This document shows positions 23,482 through 33,929 of a DNA stretch of 64,000 bases, one piece after another; the first letter of the stretch is position 1, and each line of letters opens with the position of its first letter. The notes under the pieces were generated by a model. It had not been told where the DNA came from and made no database searches. It saw only the letters and a program-made list of their open reading frames with translations. The stretch is from Zeimonas sediminis (GTDB lineage: Bacteria; Pseudomonadota; Gammaproteobacteria; Burkholderiales; Burkholderiaceae_E): NCBI RefSeq assembly GCF_023721795.1, contig NZ_JAMQYE010000001.1:1736001-1800000 (forward strand), written 5' to 3'. The position numbers were made by a program, and so were the translations under genes.

Positions 23482-26005
23482 ACCCGTTTCAATCCTCGAT
23501 GTCATCAAACGCGGTGGCTACGAGGCGTCACTGCTCACAACGTTCAACGCTACCCTGCCGTTCTACGAGGAGGTTCTCCTACGAAAACTCGTGGGAGCAG
23601 GATGCCGTCACAACGTTGTGCTAATGGATCGCTCTCAGTGCGCCATTTCGTGGTCCAGCGAAATGACAAGGCCGAGGCTGGCCGGTCACGCCTATACCCT
23701 GCTACCGATCGGCGCACCAGGAGCCTTTCATCCGAAGCTGTGCATCCTTGTCGGCCCCAAGAAAGCCTCAGTCTTGATCGGGAGCCACAATCTGACCCTC
23801 TCCGGGTTCGGCTTTAACCGCGAGGTCACCAACTGGATTGAGGTGAGCGGCCCCAAAGACACAGAGGGCGGGGCATTGCTGGCAGACGCATGGCGGATGG
23901 CGAGTCAATGGATCGAGATGGAGCGCGGGAAGACCTCTGACCATATGATTGGGGCTGCCCTCGCGCTCGCCAATTTCATCAGTCCTCTCGTCGTCAATGC
24001 TGAGCGGTCAAAACGCGCCTTTGCTCTGACTCACACTCCTCTCGGGCCGCCGCTGTTCGATCAGATTTCCGACAGCATCTCATTCGACGTACGCCGCATC
24101 GCGATAGTTGGCGCCTTCTTCGACAAGGAGTTTGGCTTTATCGATGCGGTCGGTAAGCGCTGGCCGAAAGCGCAAGTTGTTGTGGGCGTCGATCCGGACT
24201 CAGTGCAAATGCTTGCGGCTCCGCCCAGCGGCTCGACCTGCTACGTGGACGTCCGGAAGTTGTGGCCAGAGCAGCATCGTTACATGCACGCCAAGATGCT
24301 TTGGTTCGATTCGGGCGGCGATAGCGGCGCCTTTGTAAGTGGTAGCGCGAACCCGAGTCGGCCTGCTTGGATGGGACCACCCACATCGAGCAACGTGGAG
24401 GCTGTCCTACTGCGGCTCGGTCGCGACGCGCACGAGGCCGCCGAGTCGCTCGGCTTACTCGGCATCTTTGATCTGGATAAGTTGGACCCTAGCCTATTCA
24501 AAGGCATCGCGATACGGAGCGCCACGGAGATTCCTTCGACTGACTCTGCGCCGGTTCCCCTGTGGACTGGGATCGCAAGCGGTCAATCCAGCGAGATACG
24601 CATCGGCAGACGAGGCAGCAAGGCGAAAGTCGATCTTGTCATCTTGTTCAACGCCAGCATGGAAACGCTCGGTGAGATTGGCAGCCCACAGGCAATCGAA
24701 GACGATCTGATCATCGTGTTCGCGGACGACATCGCGCGCGTCCGATCCTGCCTGCTCTACGCGAACGGCGCCTTGGTCGCTCGCGCCATGATTCATCATC
24801 CGGAGCTAGTATCCGCGTCCTCGCAATCCTCGCGACAACATCAGATTCGGACCGCGCTGAGCGGCCTCGGCTCATCCGAGGGGGACATCTCCAAGGTTAT
24901 CGCGTCGGTAGAGCGCGTCATCTTTTCGGATGAGACGCAGAAGGAGATGGAGGCGGTCCTTCGGGAGGCCAAGGCGAAGCACCCGGACAAACCCAAAACC
25001 CCGGGGCCTGAATCGCTTGCCGTCAGCACAGCCGATTTGCCGAAAGAGAAGAAGAAGATTCGCCTCTTGAAGTCTGGCGACCTTGCGTACTTACTCGACG
25101 TCCTGCTGCACCACCTCAAAGAGGGGTTGGACCGCCCGCCCCCCGGGGTCGACGCCAGCGGGCTCACTGAAGAAGGACTAGTTGGCACGGAGGGAAGCGA
25201 AGTGGAACGACCTGCCGAGCCGATCCTTCCACCGACGAGCCTGAGCGACTCTGATGTTGCCCGTGCAGTTTGTCGCCGGGCCCGAGCATTGACCCGGCGG
25301 ATGGTGGATCAACTCCGGTTAGCTAGTTCCGATCACTCCCGCAGAGCATCATCGCTCCTGCAGCTCATCGCCGTCCTTGCGCTCGTGCGTGAGCTGCGAC
25401 ACCTCGACAAGACGCCGCGCTGGAAGGCTACAGGTCAGCTACTGGTGGAAGAGAAGGATCGTCGATACCTCCTGGACGAATCCCTGACGTACCTCCTTGG
25501 TTCATCTTCACGCATGCTCGCGGAGCTCGACAGCGGCGACGTCGATACCGAGGAGGGCGCCCAATTGAGGGTTCTGCTTGTTTGGTTGGCCTGGGATCTG
25601 GGCGAGGAGCTGACGGAGCAGATCGGGCGACACTGGGATACTAGCGAGCAGCAGGCCAAGCTCCGCGCCAACGCGACGTTCTTGAAACTGCTGCCCCCAA
25701 TTGCGGAGGACGCTGCCGCCCGGGCCGAACTCGAGCAGAGCATTTCCCGAACGGTGCGCCAAACCCCTGAAGCCTCGCTCCGCGCAAGCAAGTGGCTGCA
25801 GAGCCATCTGCAATACGGCGCCGCATGGGCACGAGGCGTTTGCAGCGATGATGTCCTTCAAGTCGGAGGGTATTGCCGTGTCCCCGGCGTCGTGGAGGAA
25901 CCCCGTATCGTCCTTGCAGTCACCGAAGGCATGGTCGACTTCTGGGACTACGACAAGAAGCGGAGTTTCTCGCGCGACCGGGTCGTCGCTGTCGCGCCCG
26001 CCTAG
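23474..26005 (+). CDS. Large protein with two PLD-type HxK motifs
   Basis: 843 aa, GTG start overlapping the previous stop. Two phospholipase-D-superfamily half-sites are visible: His86-x-Lys88 in AFHPKLCIL with GSHN at 103-106, and His272-x-Lys274 in YMHAKMLWF with SGSAN at 289-293. One chain can thus form a full PLD nuclease active site. Residues 300-843 hold no helicase motif; they are helical, with a Lys/Pro-rich linker near 490-520. PLD nucleases act in several phage-defence systems, cutting DNA without metal. The C-terminal half may bind partners. Confidence 0.85.
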   Translation: MFEPVSILDVIKRGGYEASLLTTFNATLPFYEEVLLRKLVGAGCRHNVVLMDRSQCAISWSSEMTRPRLAGHAYTLLPIGAPGAFHPKLCILVGPKKASVLIGSHNLTLSGFGFNREVTNWIEVSGPKDTEGGALLADAWRMASQWIEMERGKTSDHMIGAALALANFISPLVVNAERSKRAFALTHTPLGPPLFDQISDSISFDVRRIAIVGAFFDKEFGFIDAVGKRWPKAQVVVGVDPDSVQMLAAPPSGSTCYVDVRKLWPEQHRYMHAKMLWFDSGGDSGAFVSGSANPSRPAWMGPPTSSNVEAVLLRLGRDAHEAAESLGLLGIFDLDKLDPSLFKGIAIRSATEIPSTDSAPVPLWTGIASGQSSEIRIGRRGSKAKVDLVILFNASMETLGEIGSPQAIEDDLIIVFADDIARVRSCLLYANGALVARAMIHHPELVSASSQSSRQHQIRTALSGLGSSEGDISKVIASVERVIFSDETQKEMEAVLREAKAKHPDKPKTPGPESLAVSTADLPKEKKKIRLLKSGDLAYLLDVLLHHLKEGLDRPPPGVDASGLTEEGLVGTEGSEVERPAEPILPPTSLSDSDVARAVCRRARALTRRMVDQLRLASSDHSRRASSLLQLIAVLALVRELRHLDKTPRWKATGQLLVEEKDRRYLLDESLTYLLGSSSRMLAELDSGDVDTEEGAQLRVLLVWLAWDLGEELTEQIGRHWDTSEQQAKLRANATFLKLLPPIAEDAAARAELEQSISRTVRQTPEASLRASKWLQSHLQYGAAWARGVCSDDVLQVGGYCRVPGVVEEPRIVLAVTEGMVDFWDYDKKRSFSRDRVVAVAPA

Positions 26006-26061
26006 CTAACACATACCCGCAAATTCCCGCACGCAAAGGTTGCGTCGCACTGGAGCACCCC

Positions 26062-27156
26062 ATGCGAGAAGCGCTCTCCACAACCGCCGGGCCCGAACCT
26101 GCGACTGGTCGACTCCGTGAGATTCTCATCTCTAAAGATTCCCGTTTCAAGAATTTGTTCGACTCACTTCAATCGGCTCAACTCGCCCTGGCGCCGAAAC
26201 AAGACTGCATCTACCAGTATCCATCTGCCAGTCAGACCACGGCCGTCCACAACGCAACAGCGAACAATGAAGCCCTCCGTCACGCCCTTGCTACGGCCAC
26301 GCATGGGGACCAGACTGTAGCGCTGCCAATTGCAGCGCACATGTACTTTCTGGGATCGATCGCCACGCGCTTAGCTGCATTCCGTTGGACGAGGAAGAAG
26401 GCGATTTCCGAGGCGCTCGACATCATCGCGGTCTGCATCGACCGTGGAGCACTCTCGGCTGCACTGCTGCAATCTCGCGCCAGCCTCGAGCAGGCAGGCG
26501 GACTCCTGCTGTTCGACAAGGACATTGCGGGCATCCCTAAGCCTTCGTCGGATAACGCGGCACGCACTCAGTGGCTCGTAGCGGTAAACGCCGCACTCGG
26601 AAGCCGGGCCAAGGGCATGCGCATTGACTGGGAAGACGTACTAGCTAAGGGATTGCGACAAGGCCGCTCGAAATCCTATAAACCCGCCGAAGGCGTTCAA
26701 TCCCTCGAAGCCCGAGATCTCATGAAGGGAATTGATGCGCTTGACCGGGAGATCAAAGGGACTCGCAAGGTTTATGACTTCCTGAGTGAATTCGCACACC
26801 CGAACATCGGTATTTTCTCGCTGGGCATCGAAGACTTCGCCCACGAGACGCTCAAAAGTGGACTACGTATATACACGCGAACGTATTCAGCAAAGGGGCG
26901 AGGCGCATATGTGACTGAACAGTTGGCGAGCATCTTCTTTGAGACACTCGAGGTCGTTCATGCCGTCAGCGCGCTTGCCCAGCAGAGCGACACAAGATTG
27001 GGGACACTAGAATCCGACCTCACTTTGCAGAGTCGCTCCGCCATTCGAACCATTCTTCGCCTGTACCCATGGACCACCAAACGCACGGATCCCTGTCCGT
27101 GCTTTTCTGGTCGCATCGCTGACGCCTGCTGTGGACGACGCCTGCGATTAGGCTAG
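26062..27156 (+). CDS. SEC-C zinc-motif protein, last gene of candidate defence operon
   Basis: 364 aa from the ATG at 26062 (GGAG site, 56 bases after the PLD gene). The C-terminus, residues about 343-359, is a SEC-C motif (DPCPCFSG...CCG; two Cys pairs) that binds zinc, as in SecA and many unrelated proteins. The rest is helical; RKVYDFLSEFAHPNIG at 235-250 is a motif seen in unclassified helical proteins. It may recruit partners or sense infection; the function is unknown. It ends 171 bases before the convergent hsdR stop. Confidence 0.8.
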   Translation: MREALSTTAGPEPATGRLREILISKDSRFKNLFDSLQSAQLALAPKQDCIYQYPSASQTTAVHNATANNEALRHALATATHGDQTVALPIAAHMYFLGSIATRLAAFRWTRKKAISEALDIIAVCIDRGALSAALLQSRASLEQAGGLLLFDKDIAGIPKPSSDNAARTQWLVAVNAALGSRAKGMRIDWEDVLAKGLRQGRSKSYKPAEGVQSLEARDLMKGIDALDREIKGTRKVYDFLSEFAHPNIGIFSLGIEDFAHETLKSGLRIYTRTYSAKGRGAYVTEQLASIFFETLEVVHAVSALAQQSDTRLGTLESDLTLQSRSAIRTILRLYPWTTKRTDPCPCFSGRIADACCGRRLRLG

Positions 27157-27327
27157 ATTTCTCACCGTATAGCATGCGGTGGTTGCTTCTTAGCGCCCCC
27201 CTAGGATTTGATGGTTCGCTTCACACCGAGGGCATTTCACAGTCACCAGGTGAGCTTTCGGCTCTGTTTCACGGAATAGACGCCGCTCACAAAATATCTT
27301 CACGGTTACCCGCAAGCCGATCGCCGT

Positions 27328-30300
27328 TCACCGCACCCCCGCCGCCCCGCCCCGATACACGCTCTGCCCCGCCCCAAAGTAGTTCTCGTAGACATGCGCG
27401 AACGTCTTGGCCCGCTTCTCCTTCTTCAGCTCCACCGTGTACGCCTTCGGCAGCTGGATGAAGTAATCCCGAATCGTCCGCTCGACGTCGGCCTTGGTCT
27501 GCGTCTTCAGCTTCCAGTCCAGTACGAGCTTTTCGGCCTTGAGCTTGGCCAGTAGTTCCTTGGCCACTTTCTTCACCTCGTCCTTTTCCTTCTCGGTCAG
27601 CTCGGGTTCCGGCTTCGTCAGCAGGTCGAAGATCGCAAGCTCTTCTTCGGTCAAGTTCTCGCGGTGGGCCCGTTGCTCTTCTTCGGTCAGGTTCTTGGCG
27701 AAGGCCATCAGCTCCTTGAAGAAGGCCTCCAGGTTGTGGCTCGATGAGTTGTAGGACTCGATCAGTTTCTGAAACTTCTCCAGGAAGTCGACCCGGCCCT
27801 TGTTCTCCCGGACCATCTTCTCCAGCTTCTTCTCGATCTGGCCCTTCAGCTTCTCGGTCTCGGTGGCCTTCTTGCCTTCCTCGAACTTCTTTTGCAGGGC
27901 GGCGAAGTCGATCTGTGACAGGTCGATCAAAGCTTCTGCCGCCGGTCGCTCACCGATGCGGTAGCCCTCAGTGGCGATCGAGTCGTCCAGCAACGCGTCG
28001 AGGTCGTTCATCACCCCGGAGATGTCCGGCGGCGGCCGCAGGGCCTTGATCATGGCGCCGAGGTAAGCCACCAGCACCGAGGTCGGCGCATGGGCGTTGG
28101 CTTCCGGATCAGGGAGGATCGCCCTAAACGTTCGGGCCACCTGACCCGCTAGCAGCAGATACGCCCGGGTCTTGTCCTCCCCTGCCTGGAGGATCACGTC
28201 CATCGCCTTCTGAAGGGCTTCCAGACGCTTTACTGGCGGGGTGATCACGATGCCCTTCAGGTCGATCCCGAGGGCCGCACAGAAGCCTTCAGCCTCGCGC
28301 AGAAGCTCCTCCAGTTGCGCCACCAGCGCCGCCTTGGCCTTGATCGGCATTTGCCCCGGCTGGTTGGGCTTGGCGTAGATGCGCAGTGCATCCTGAAGGT
28401 TGCGGAAGATGCCCACGTAGTCGACGATCAGACCGGCCGTCTTGCCAGGCGCCACGCGATTGGCCCGTGCGATCGTCTGCATCAGCGTGTGGTTGCGCAT
28501 CGGCTTGTCGAGGTACAGGGTCGAGCAAGTCGGCACGTCGAAGCCCGTGATCCACATGGCGCAGACGAACACCAGGCGCAAGGGACTGTCCGGATCCTTG
28601 AACTGCTCGTCCAGGTTCTCGGTGACCATGCGCTGACGGTGCGGGACGATGTCCAGCCCCTTGGCCTCCAGCTCCTCGACCTCGTTCTGGGACTGCGAGA
28701 CCACCACCGCCATGTCGGTGGACTGCATCACCTCGATCTTGTCGGCGAGCGTTTCCCTGGCGTCGCCGGTGGCGGTTTTCAGCTGGGCCTGGAGTTCGGC
28801 CAGGTGCCGCCTCCAATGCGCCTGCACCTTGTCGTACATCCGCACGGCCGTGGCCTTGTCGATGCAGACCATCATGGCCTTGCCCCGATAGCCACGACCC
28901 AGGAAGTGCTTCACCAGATCGGCGGCAATCGCCTCCAGGCGGTCGTCGCGGGTGATCAGGTGGTACTCGCGAGCGAACTCCCGCTCCAGCTTCTTCTCCT
29001 GCTCTTCGTCGAGCTCCGCGTCTTCCAGCAGTTTCTCGATGTCGCGGTTCAGGTTGTCATTGACGATTTGCAGCTCGGGCGTTCGGTTCTCGTAGTACAG
29101 CGGCACCGTGGCGCCGTCTTCGATGGAACGGGCGAAGTCGTAGACCGACACGTAGTCGCCGAACACCTCGCGGGTGCGCTCCTCCTCTCCGGCAATCAGC
29201 GGGGTGCCGGTGAAGCCGAGGAAGGCCGCATTGGGCAGGGCGTTCCTCATGTTCAGCGCGAACACGTCGTACTGGCTGCGGTGGGCCTCGTCGGTGATGA
29301 CGACGATGTCGCCCCGGTCGGAGATCTTCGGATAGGCCTCGCCCTTCTCGGTGCGGAACTTCTGGATCAGGCTGAAGACGTAGCGGTGATCCTCGCGCAG
29401 CAACAGCTTCAGGTTCTCGGCGCTGGTGGCCTGAACCTCTGCACCGGTGATCGCGCCCGTGGCGGTGAAGTTCTTGTAGATCTGGTCGTCCAGTTCGGAC
29501 CGGTCGGTGACCATCACGAAGGTCCACTTCCCCGGCAGCTTCCTCAGCACCTTCTGGGTGAAGAACACCATCGACAGGCTCTTGCCGCTGCCCTGGGTGT
29601 GCCAGAACACGCCGAGCTTCTTGGCTGCCTCGGCATCGCCGGACTCCCGCAGCTTGACCATCTGGGCGATTGCCTTGTTCACCCCGAGGTACTGGTGGTT
29701 CTTGGCGACCTTCTTGATCAGCCCGCCACGTGCCGTCTCGAACACAGTGAAGTTCTCGACGAGGTCGAGCAGCCGGCGCTTGTCGCACATGCCGCGGATG
29801 GCGGTCTCAAGGGACGTTGATCCCGCCTCGGTCTCGTCGTCGATCCTCCGCCATTCGAAGAAGTGCTCCCAGGGGCTGGTGAGCGTGCCCACCCGGGTCT
29901 GAGAGCCGTTGGACAGGATGACGAAGGCGTTCGGGTGGAACAGCTGCGGGATGCTCTGGCCCTTGTAGTCCTTCAGGTTGTCGTCGTAGGCCGACTTCAG
30001 CGGAACATGCGGCCCCTTCAGCTCGATGAAGACCAGCGGGATGCCGTTGACGAAGCCCAGCAGGTCGCAGCGTCGCTTGTACATCTCGCCCGACACCCAC
30101 ATCTGCTGGGCGAGGAAGAAGTCGTTGTTGTCTGGGTGGTTCCAGTCGATGACCGACAGCTCGACCGTTTGCGGGTTGCCGTCGCTGTCGGTGATCTCCA
30201 CCTTCACCCGGTCGCGCAGCAGCTTGTAGAAGGCCTGGTTGGCGTTGACCGGGAGCTGCTTGGAGCGATCTTCGGTCAGTTGCTCGATGGCCTGGTCGTA

Positions 30301-30534
30301 GGCGGAGGCGGGATAGCCGGGGTTGATGCGTTCCAGCGCCTTGCGAAGACGCGGCACGAGGATAACCTCGGCGGCGGACTTTCGCCCTTCGGTGCCATCC
30401 TGGCCGAAGGTTTCGGTGTAAAGGTTGGCGGTCTCCCAGCCAAGTGAAGCGAAGCAGTCGATCGCGGGAATCTCGACAAGGGTGAGCTCCCCATAGCCGG
30501 CTGTTACCTCCTTGGCCGTGAAAACGGAGGTCAT
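27328..30534 (-). CDS. hsdR: Type I restriction enzyme, HsdR (R) subunit
   Basis: 1068 aa, a normal length. The N-terminal nuclease has Asp157 and Glu171-x-Lys173 (CDLLGFVNGIPLVFIELKGP). The SF2 motor has Walker A in HTQGSGKSLSMVFF, DEAH box VVITDEAHRSQYD, and motif VI near TIARANRVAPGKTAG. A coiled C-terminal region would contact the methyltransferase. The complex cuts unmodified DNA after ATP-driven translocation. It is transcribed last in hsdM-hsdS-hsdR with a 4-base overlap to hsdS. All motifs look intact. Confidence 0.97.
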   Translation of the reverse strand: MTSVFTAKEVTAGYGELTLVEIPAIDCFASLGWETANLYTETFGQDGTEGRKSAAEVILVPRLRKALERINPGYPASAYDQAIEQLTEDRSKQLPVNANQAFYKLLRDRVKVEITDSDGNPQTVELSVIDWNHPDNNDFFLAQQMWVSGEMYKRRCDLLGFVNGIPLVFIELKGPHVPLKSAYDDNLKDYKGQSIPQLFHPNAFVILSNGSQTRVGTLTSPWEHFFEWRRIDDETEAGSTSLETAIRGMCDKRRLLDLVENFTVFETARGGLIKKVAKNHQYLGVNKAIAQMVKLRESGDAEAAKKLGVFWHTQGSGKSLSMVFFTQKVLRKLPGKWTFVMVTDRSELDDQIYKNFTATGAITGAEVQATSAENLKLLLREDHRYVFSLIQKFRTEKGEAYPKISDRGDIVVITDEAHRSQYDVFALNMRNALPNAAFLGFTGTPLIAGEEERTREVFGDYVSVYDFARSIEDGATVPLYYENRTPELQIVNDNLNRDIEKLLEDAELDEEQEKKLEREFAREYHLITRDDRLEAIAADLVKHFLGRGYRGKAMMVCIDKATAVRMYDKVQAHWRRHLAELQAQLKTATGDARETLADKIEVMQSTDMAVVVSQSQNEVEELEAKGLDIVPHRQRMVTENLDEQFKDPDSPLRLVFVCAMWITGFDVPTCSTLYLDKPMRNHTLMQTIARANRVAPGKTAGLIVDYVGIFRNLQDALRIYAKPNQPGQMPIKAKAALVAQLEELLREAEGFCAALGIDLKGIVITPPVKRLEALQKAMDVILQAGEDKTRAYLLLAGQVARTFRAILPDPEANAHAPTSVLVAYLGAMIKALRPPPDISGVMNDLDALLDDSIATEGYRIGERPAAEALIDLSQIDFAALQKKFEEGKKATETEKLKGQIEKKLEKMVRENKGRVDFLEKFQKLIESYNSSSHNLEAFFKELMAFAKNLTEEEQRAHRENLTEEELAIFDLLTKPEPELTEKEKDEVKKVAKELLAKLKAEKLVLDWKLKTQTKADVERTIRDYFIQLPKAYTVELKKEKRAKTFAHVYENYFGAGQSVYRGGAAGVR

Positions 30535-31841
30535 GCGGCGATGGCCTCCTCGGGTTCGGGCAGGGAGGAGACGTCGAGTTCGCCGGAGATCAGCTTGGGT
30601 AGCAGGAGGTCTCGGGTGGCGCGGAGGTTGGCGTTCTTAGAGGTCAAAGTAATTGTCATCTGCCTCATGGGTGCGACCAACTCGTCGAACCTCTCTTGAA
30701 CCACCAGGGGTGGGAGCATGAAGGTAGCTTCAGCCACTCGCCCACGCCCAAGTTCCGTCTGGCCGGTGGCACCGACCCCCTGCTGTTCGAAGTACTGCTC
30801 ATTCGCGAGCAATGCCAGACCGTAGAAGTGCGTGGTGACCTGCTTTCCAGGTCTCACAATCGTCACGTGCGTATCAACGGTGCAGTTTGGGCGCTCATCC
30901 AGAACCTGAGCCACCCGACCAAGGGTTCCCACGCCTGTGGAATTGATCAGGACATCTCCGTACCGAATGCGCTTGTCTGCAGGGATTGCCTTCGACTGTC
31001 GGCGAGCCAGATCGTAATTCAGCTTGTGGTCTCGGATGCACTTCTGATTGATGACAGTTCCATCTGCCAAATCGTCGTACTTTGGCGTCAAGCCCCGGTT
31101 GATGTACTCGGAAACCGCGCCAAGGGTGGTGTGTTCCCACTCCTCTGGGATCAACCCACACTCCGACTCCACCATCTTCACCTGCTCATGCCCCGGAAAG
31201 CGAAAGCGGACGAACCACTCCTCGTAGATTCTCCGGGCTACTTCTTCCAGGATTGCGATGCGTCGCGTGTTGTTTTCGATCAGGTCGTCGTAGGCGGACA
31301 GGATGGAGGCGATGCGGCGCTGGGTCTCTAAAGGAGGCAGGTCCACCTCACACTCATCTAAGAATGCCTCAAACTGAAAGTTACTGATTCCCGTGGACTG
31401 AACCTGCCACTGAGCAATCCGCCGATCGTCATACAAGCACCGCAGGACGTAGTAAATGAACCTTCCGTCAACCAAGGTGGTGTCAGGGACGATTCGCTTA
31501 CAAAAACTCGCAGGTATGACGTTGCCCCCAATCGACGCAAGCAATCGATCAGAGCAATACAGCGACCGGCCAACTGGCTGGTCTTTGCTGCCACCGGATA
31601 CCTCGAAGATAAGGTCACCGACCTCCAGCTTTCTAGACTTCAGATTGGAGATTTTGTGGAAACGTCGAGGAACGCTCTGCACGTTGCCGATCAAAGCACC
31701 TGGGATATCTGTGCCACGAATCACCGCCGCCGGCTCATAATAATCAACTGACGCGGACTCGCTCCCCCACCCTCCGCCTATATAGTCTTTGAAGAGGGGG
31801 CGTAACGTCGTCCTCGACCAGAGCTGATCACTTCGTCGCAC
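30531..31841 (-). CDS. hsdS: Type I restriction enzyme, HsdS specificity subunit
   Basis: 436 aa with the classic two-repeat layout: target-recognition domain 1 (about residues 5-170), a conserved helical spacer ([20 protein letters not shown], then [20 protein letters not shown]), target-recognition domain 2 (about 225-385) and a C-terminal conserved helix ending in [13 protein letters not shown]. It sets the bipartite DNA target for both methylation and cleavage; the target cannot be read from sequence. It overlaps hsdM by 14 bases and hsdR by 4. Its base composition is more A+T-rich than that of its neighbours, typical of exchanged specificity genes. Confidence 0.95.
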   Translation of the reverse strand: MRRSDQLWSRTTLRPLFKDYIGGGWGSESASVDYYEPAAVIRGTDIPGALIGNVQSVPRRFHKISNLKSRKLEVGDLIFEVSGGSKDQPVGRSLYCSDRLLASIGGNVIPASFCKRIVPDTTLVDGRFIYYVLRCLYDDRRIAQWQVQSTGISNFQFEAFLDECEVDLPPLETQRRIASILSAYDDLIENNTRRIAILEEVARRIYEEWFVRFRFPGHEQVKMVESECGLIPEEWEHTTLGAVSEYINRGLTPKYDDLADGTVINQKCIRDHKLNYDLARRQSKAIPADKRIRYGDVLINSTGVGTLGRVAQVLDERPNCTVDTHVTIVRPGKQVTTHFYGLALLANEQYFEQQGVGATGQTELGRGRVAEATFMLPPLVVQERFDELVAPMRQMTITLTSKNANLRATRDLLLPKLISGELDVSSLPEPEEAIAA

Positions 31842-33378
31842 TGAGGACTCCCAGTATCATTTCCGAGATGTTCCGCTCCAAAACCGATGCCTCGCTATTC
31901 AGCGATTCAAGCCTTTCACCGAGTTCTTCTAGTCGCTCAAAGAAATCGATATCTTCCGCCGCTCGATCGCCAACCCCAACGTACCTCCCCGGATTCAGAC
32001 TCCACCCCTGCGCCTCGATCTCCGCGAGCGTCACCGCCTTGCACACCCCGGCGATGTTTCGGTAGACCCCTTCAGGAAACTGCTGCCCAAGCGCCTCTTG
32101 GCTACCCGCCTCGGTCTCAGCTTCCTCTCCGCGCCAAAGCCGCACGATATTAGCCATGAGCTCGATCTGTTCGGGCAAGAAATCGCGGATCGCCCGGCTG
32201 ACCTGCCGATAGAAGCCCCGCGCATCGATGAACAGCACCTCGTCCTTCCGGTCACCTTTGGCCTTGGCTTTGTCGAAGAACCAGAGCGTGCACGGCAGGG
32301 TGACCGTATAGAAGAAATTCGGGCCGACCGATACGATCACATCCACGCCGCCGGTCTGGATCAGCTTCTTGCGGATTTCCAGCTCCATACCCCGCGCGTC
32401 TCCCGCCGAGTTCGCCATGACGAAACCGGCGCGCCCCCTTTCGTTCAGCGCGGTGTAGAACAGCTGGATCCAGAGGTAGTTCGCGTTGTCGGTAGTCGGG
32501 ATGCCGAAGGGAAACCTGGGGTCATCCTTCACCCGCGCCTTGTCCACACCCGAGACGTTGAACGGCGGGTTCGCCATGACGAAGTCGAACTTTCCGAGGG
32601 CCTTATGCGGGTCCTCGTAGTAGGTGTTGGACTCCCGGATGTCCCCGGACAGGCCATGCACTGCGAGGTTCATCTTCGCCAGCTTGACCGTATCGTTGGC
32701 CTTCTCGGCCCCGAAGACGGTCAACTCCTCAGCGGCCCGCTTCTTGTGGCGGCTGACGAACTCCGCACTCTGTACGAACATGCCGCCCGAGCCGCACGCG
32801 GGGTCGAAGATCTTTCCGTGGTACGGCTCGATGATCTCGACGATGAGCTTGACGATGCTGGTCGGGGTGTAGAACACCCCGCCCTTCTGGCCTTCCGCCA
32901 GCGCGAACTTGCCGAGGAAGTACTCGTAGATCTTCCCGAAGGCGTCACCTTCGATTTCCTCCAGGCCGTTCAGCAACCGCAGCAGCTCGACCAACACCGC
33001 GTTGGGCAGCTTCCCGTAGGAGCGCGGCAGGACGCCCTTCAGCTCCTCGTTCTCGGCCTCGACCGCCGCCATGGCCTCGTTCACGGCCTTGCCCAAGTCG
33101 TGCCCTTCCGCCAGGTCGAGCAGATAGGAGAAACGGGCGTTGTCGGGCAGGTAGAGCGCCCCGTCGGCCTGGTAGTCGAACTTCTCGATCTCAGAGGCGT
33201 CCAGCCCCTTCTCCATCAGCTTGGCCTCGGCCTCATGGAAGCGCTTCTCCGCGTAGCGAAGGAAGATCAACCCAAGGACCGGGTTGGAGAACTCGGAGGG
33301 TTTCAGGCCGGTGTTCGCCCACAACTGGTCAGCGGCGGCCCACAGGCGGTTCTCAATCTGGTTCAGATCAACTGACAT
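31828..33378 (-). CDS. hsdM: Type I restriction enzyme, HsdM adenine methyltransferase
   Basis: 516 aa from the ATG at 33378; a GTG at 33393 is the alternative and neither has a good ribosome site. The N-terminal helical HsdM domain (about 1-130) precedes the N6-adenine methyltransferase core with motif [12 protein letters not shown] and catalytic motif IV ANPPF. Two HsdM plus one HsdS form the methylase. First gene of the operon. The 276 bases from 33379 to 33654 hold its promoter, but I could not pick one; no other gene is seen there. Confidence 0.96.
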   Translation of the reverse strand: MSVDLNQIENRLWAAADQLWANTGLKPSEFSNPVLGLIFLRYAEKRFHEAEAKLMEKGLDASEIEKFDYQADGALYLPDNARFSYLLDLAEGHDLGKAVNEAMAAVEAENEELKGVLPRSYGKLPNAVLVELLRLLNGLEEIEGDAFGKIYEYFLGKFALAEGQKGGVFYTPTSIVKLIVEIIEPYHGKIFDPACGSGGMFVQSAEFVSRHKKRAAEELTVFGAEKANDTVKLAKMNLAVHGLSGDIRESNTYYEDPHKALGKFDFVMANPPFNVSGVDKARVKDDPRFPFGIPTTDNANYLWIQLFYTALNERGRAGFVMANSAGDARGMELEIRKKLIQTGGVDVIVSVGPNFFYTVTLPCTLWFFDKAKAKGDRKDEVLFIDARGFYRQVSRAIRDFLPEQIELMANIVRLWRGEEAETEAGSQEALGQQFPEGVYRNIAGVCKAVTLAEIEAQGWSLNPGRYVGVGDRAAEDIDFFERLEELGERLESLNSEASVLERNISEMILGVLSATK

Positions 33379-33654
33379 TGGTGAACTAGGCACTTAAGCG
33401 AGTATGACGGGCTAAGCAACATGCTCTTGGCAGCCGAAATCTAGCATGTCATTCTCGCCCTCTGAATGGCAAAAAAAGGCCGGCGCAACGGCTAGATGCT
33501 GCACGCCAACGCCGTTCGTCCGCCAGCAGCCCGAACTACTTGACCTCGCCGCATTTCAGCCAGCAGCATTTAACTCAGGCCGTCAACTCCAACCGCACTA
33601 GCTCCCGAGGAGCACGAAAGTCTCGGGTGACTCACGACGCCCGAAGAGCAATAG

Positions 33655-33912
33655 GTGGGACTCATCAAAATTACCGCGCACGTGATCAACCGCGCCACTT
33701 CCACAGTAGTAGTCAAATACACCTCGGACGTCCAGAACCGACGCCTGGCGCTGAAGCGCCTGATTCAACAGGCGATCAGCGTCGAGCGGCGGCGCGAACT
33801 CGACCTCTACAAGCGATATGCGTCTGATCCGGACTTCAAGCGGGCGTTTGATGCGAGCGTGTCGAGGTTGCTTTCCTCGGCTGCGTGCAAAACGCTTGTG
33901 GCTCGGGCGTAA
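33655..33912 (+). CDS. Possible small protein preceding Kiwa genes
   Basis: 85 aa with a GTG start and only a weak GAAGAG site. The translation (MGLIKITAHVINRATSTVVV..., basic helix RRLALKRLIQQAISVERRREL) is plausible protein with a mixed strand/helix pattern, but no family is recognised. It ends 17 bases before kwaA, which suggests an operon. It could be a spurious frame; start and reality are both uncertain. Confidence 0.4.
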   Translation: MGLIKITAHVINRATSTVVVKYTSDVQNRRLALKRLIQQAISVERRRELDLYKRYASDPDFKRAFDASVSRLLSSAACKTLVARA

Positions 33913-33929
33913 CCGGACAGGACTTTCAC

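Noticed and set aside
23474-27156. DISARM system, because of a PLD gene in a defence island
   Set aside because: No DrmA helicase, DrmB (DUF1998) or dedicated methyltransferase is encoded here, and the PLD protein is far larger than DrmC.
33540-33827. A 95-codon plus-strand frame upstream of the Kiwa genes
   Set aside because: It overlaps the more protein-like 85-codon frame, has no ribosome site and no conserved pattern.
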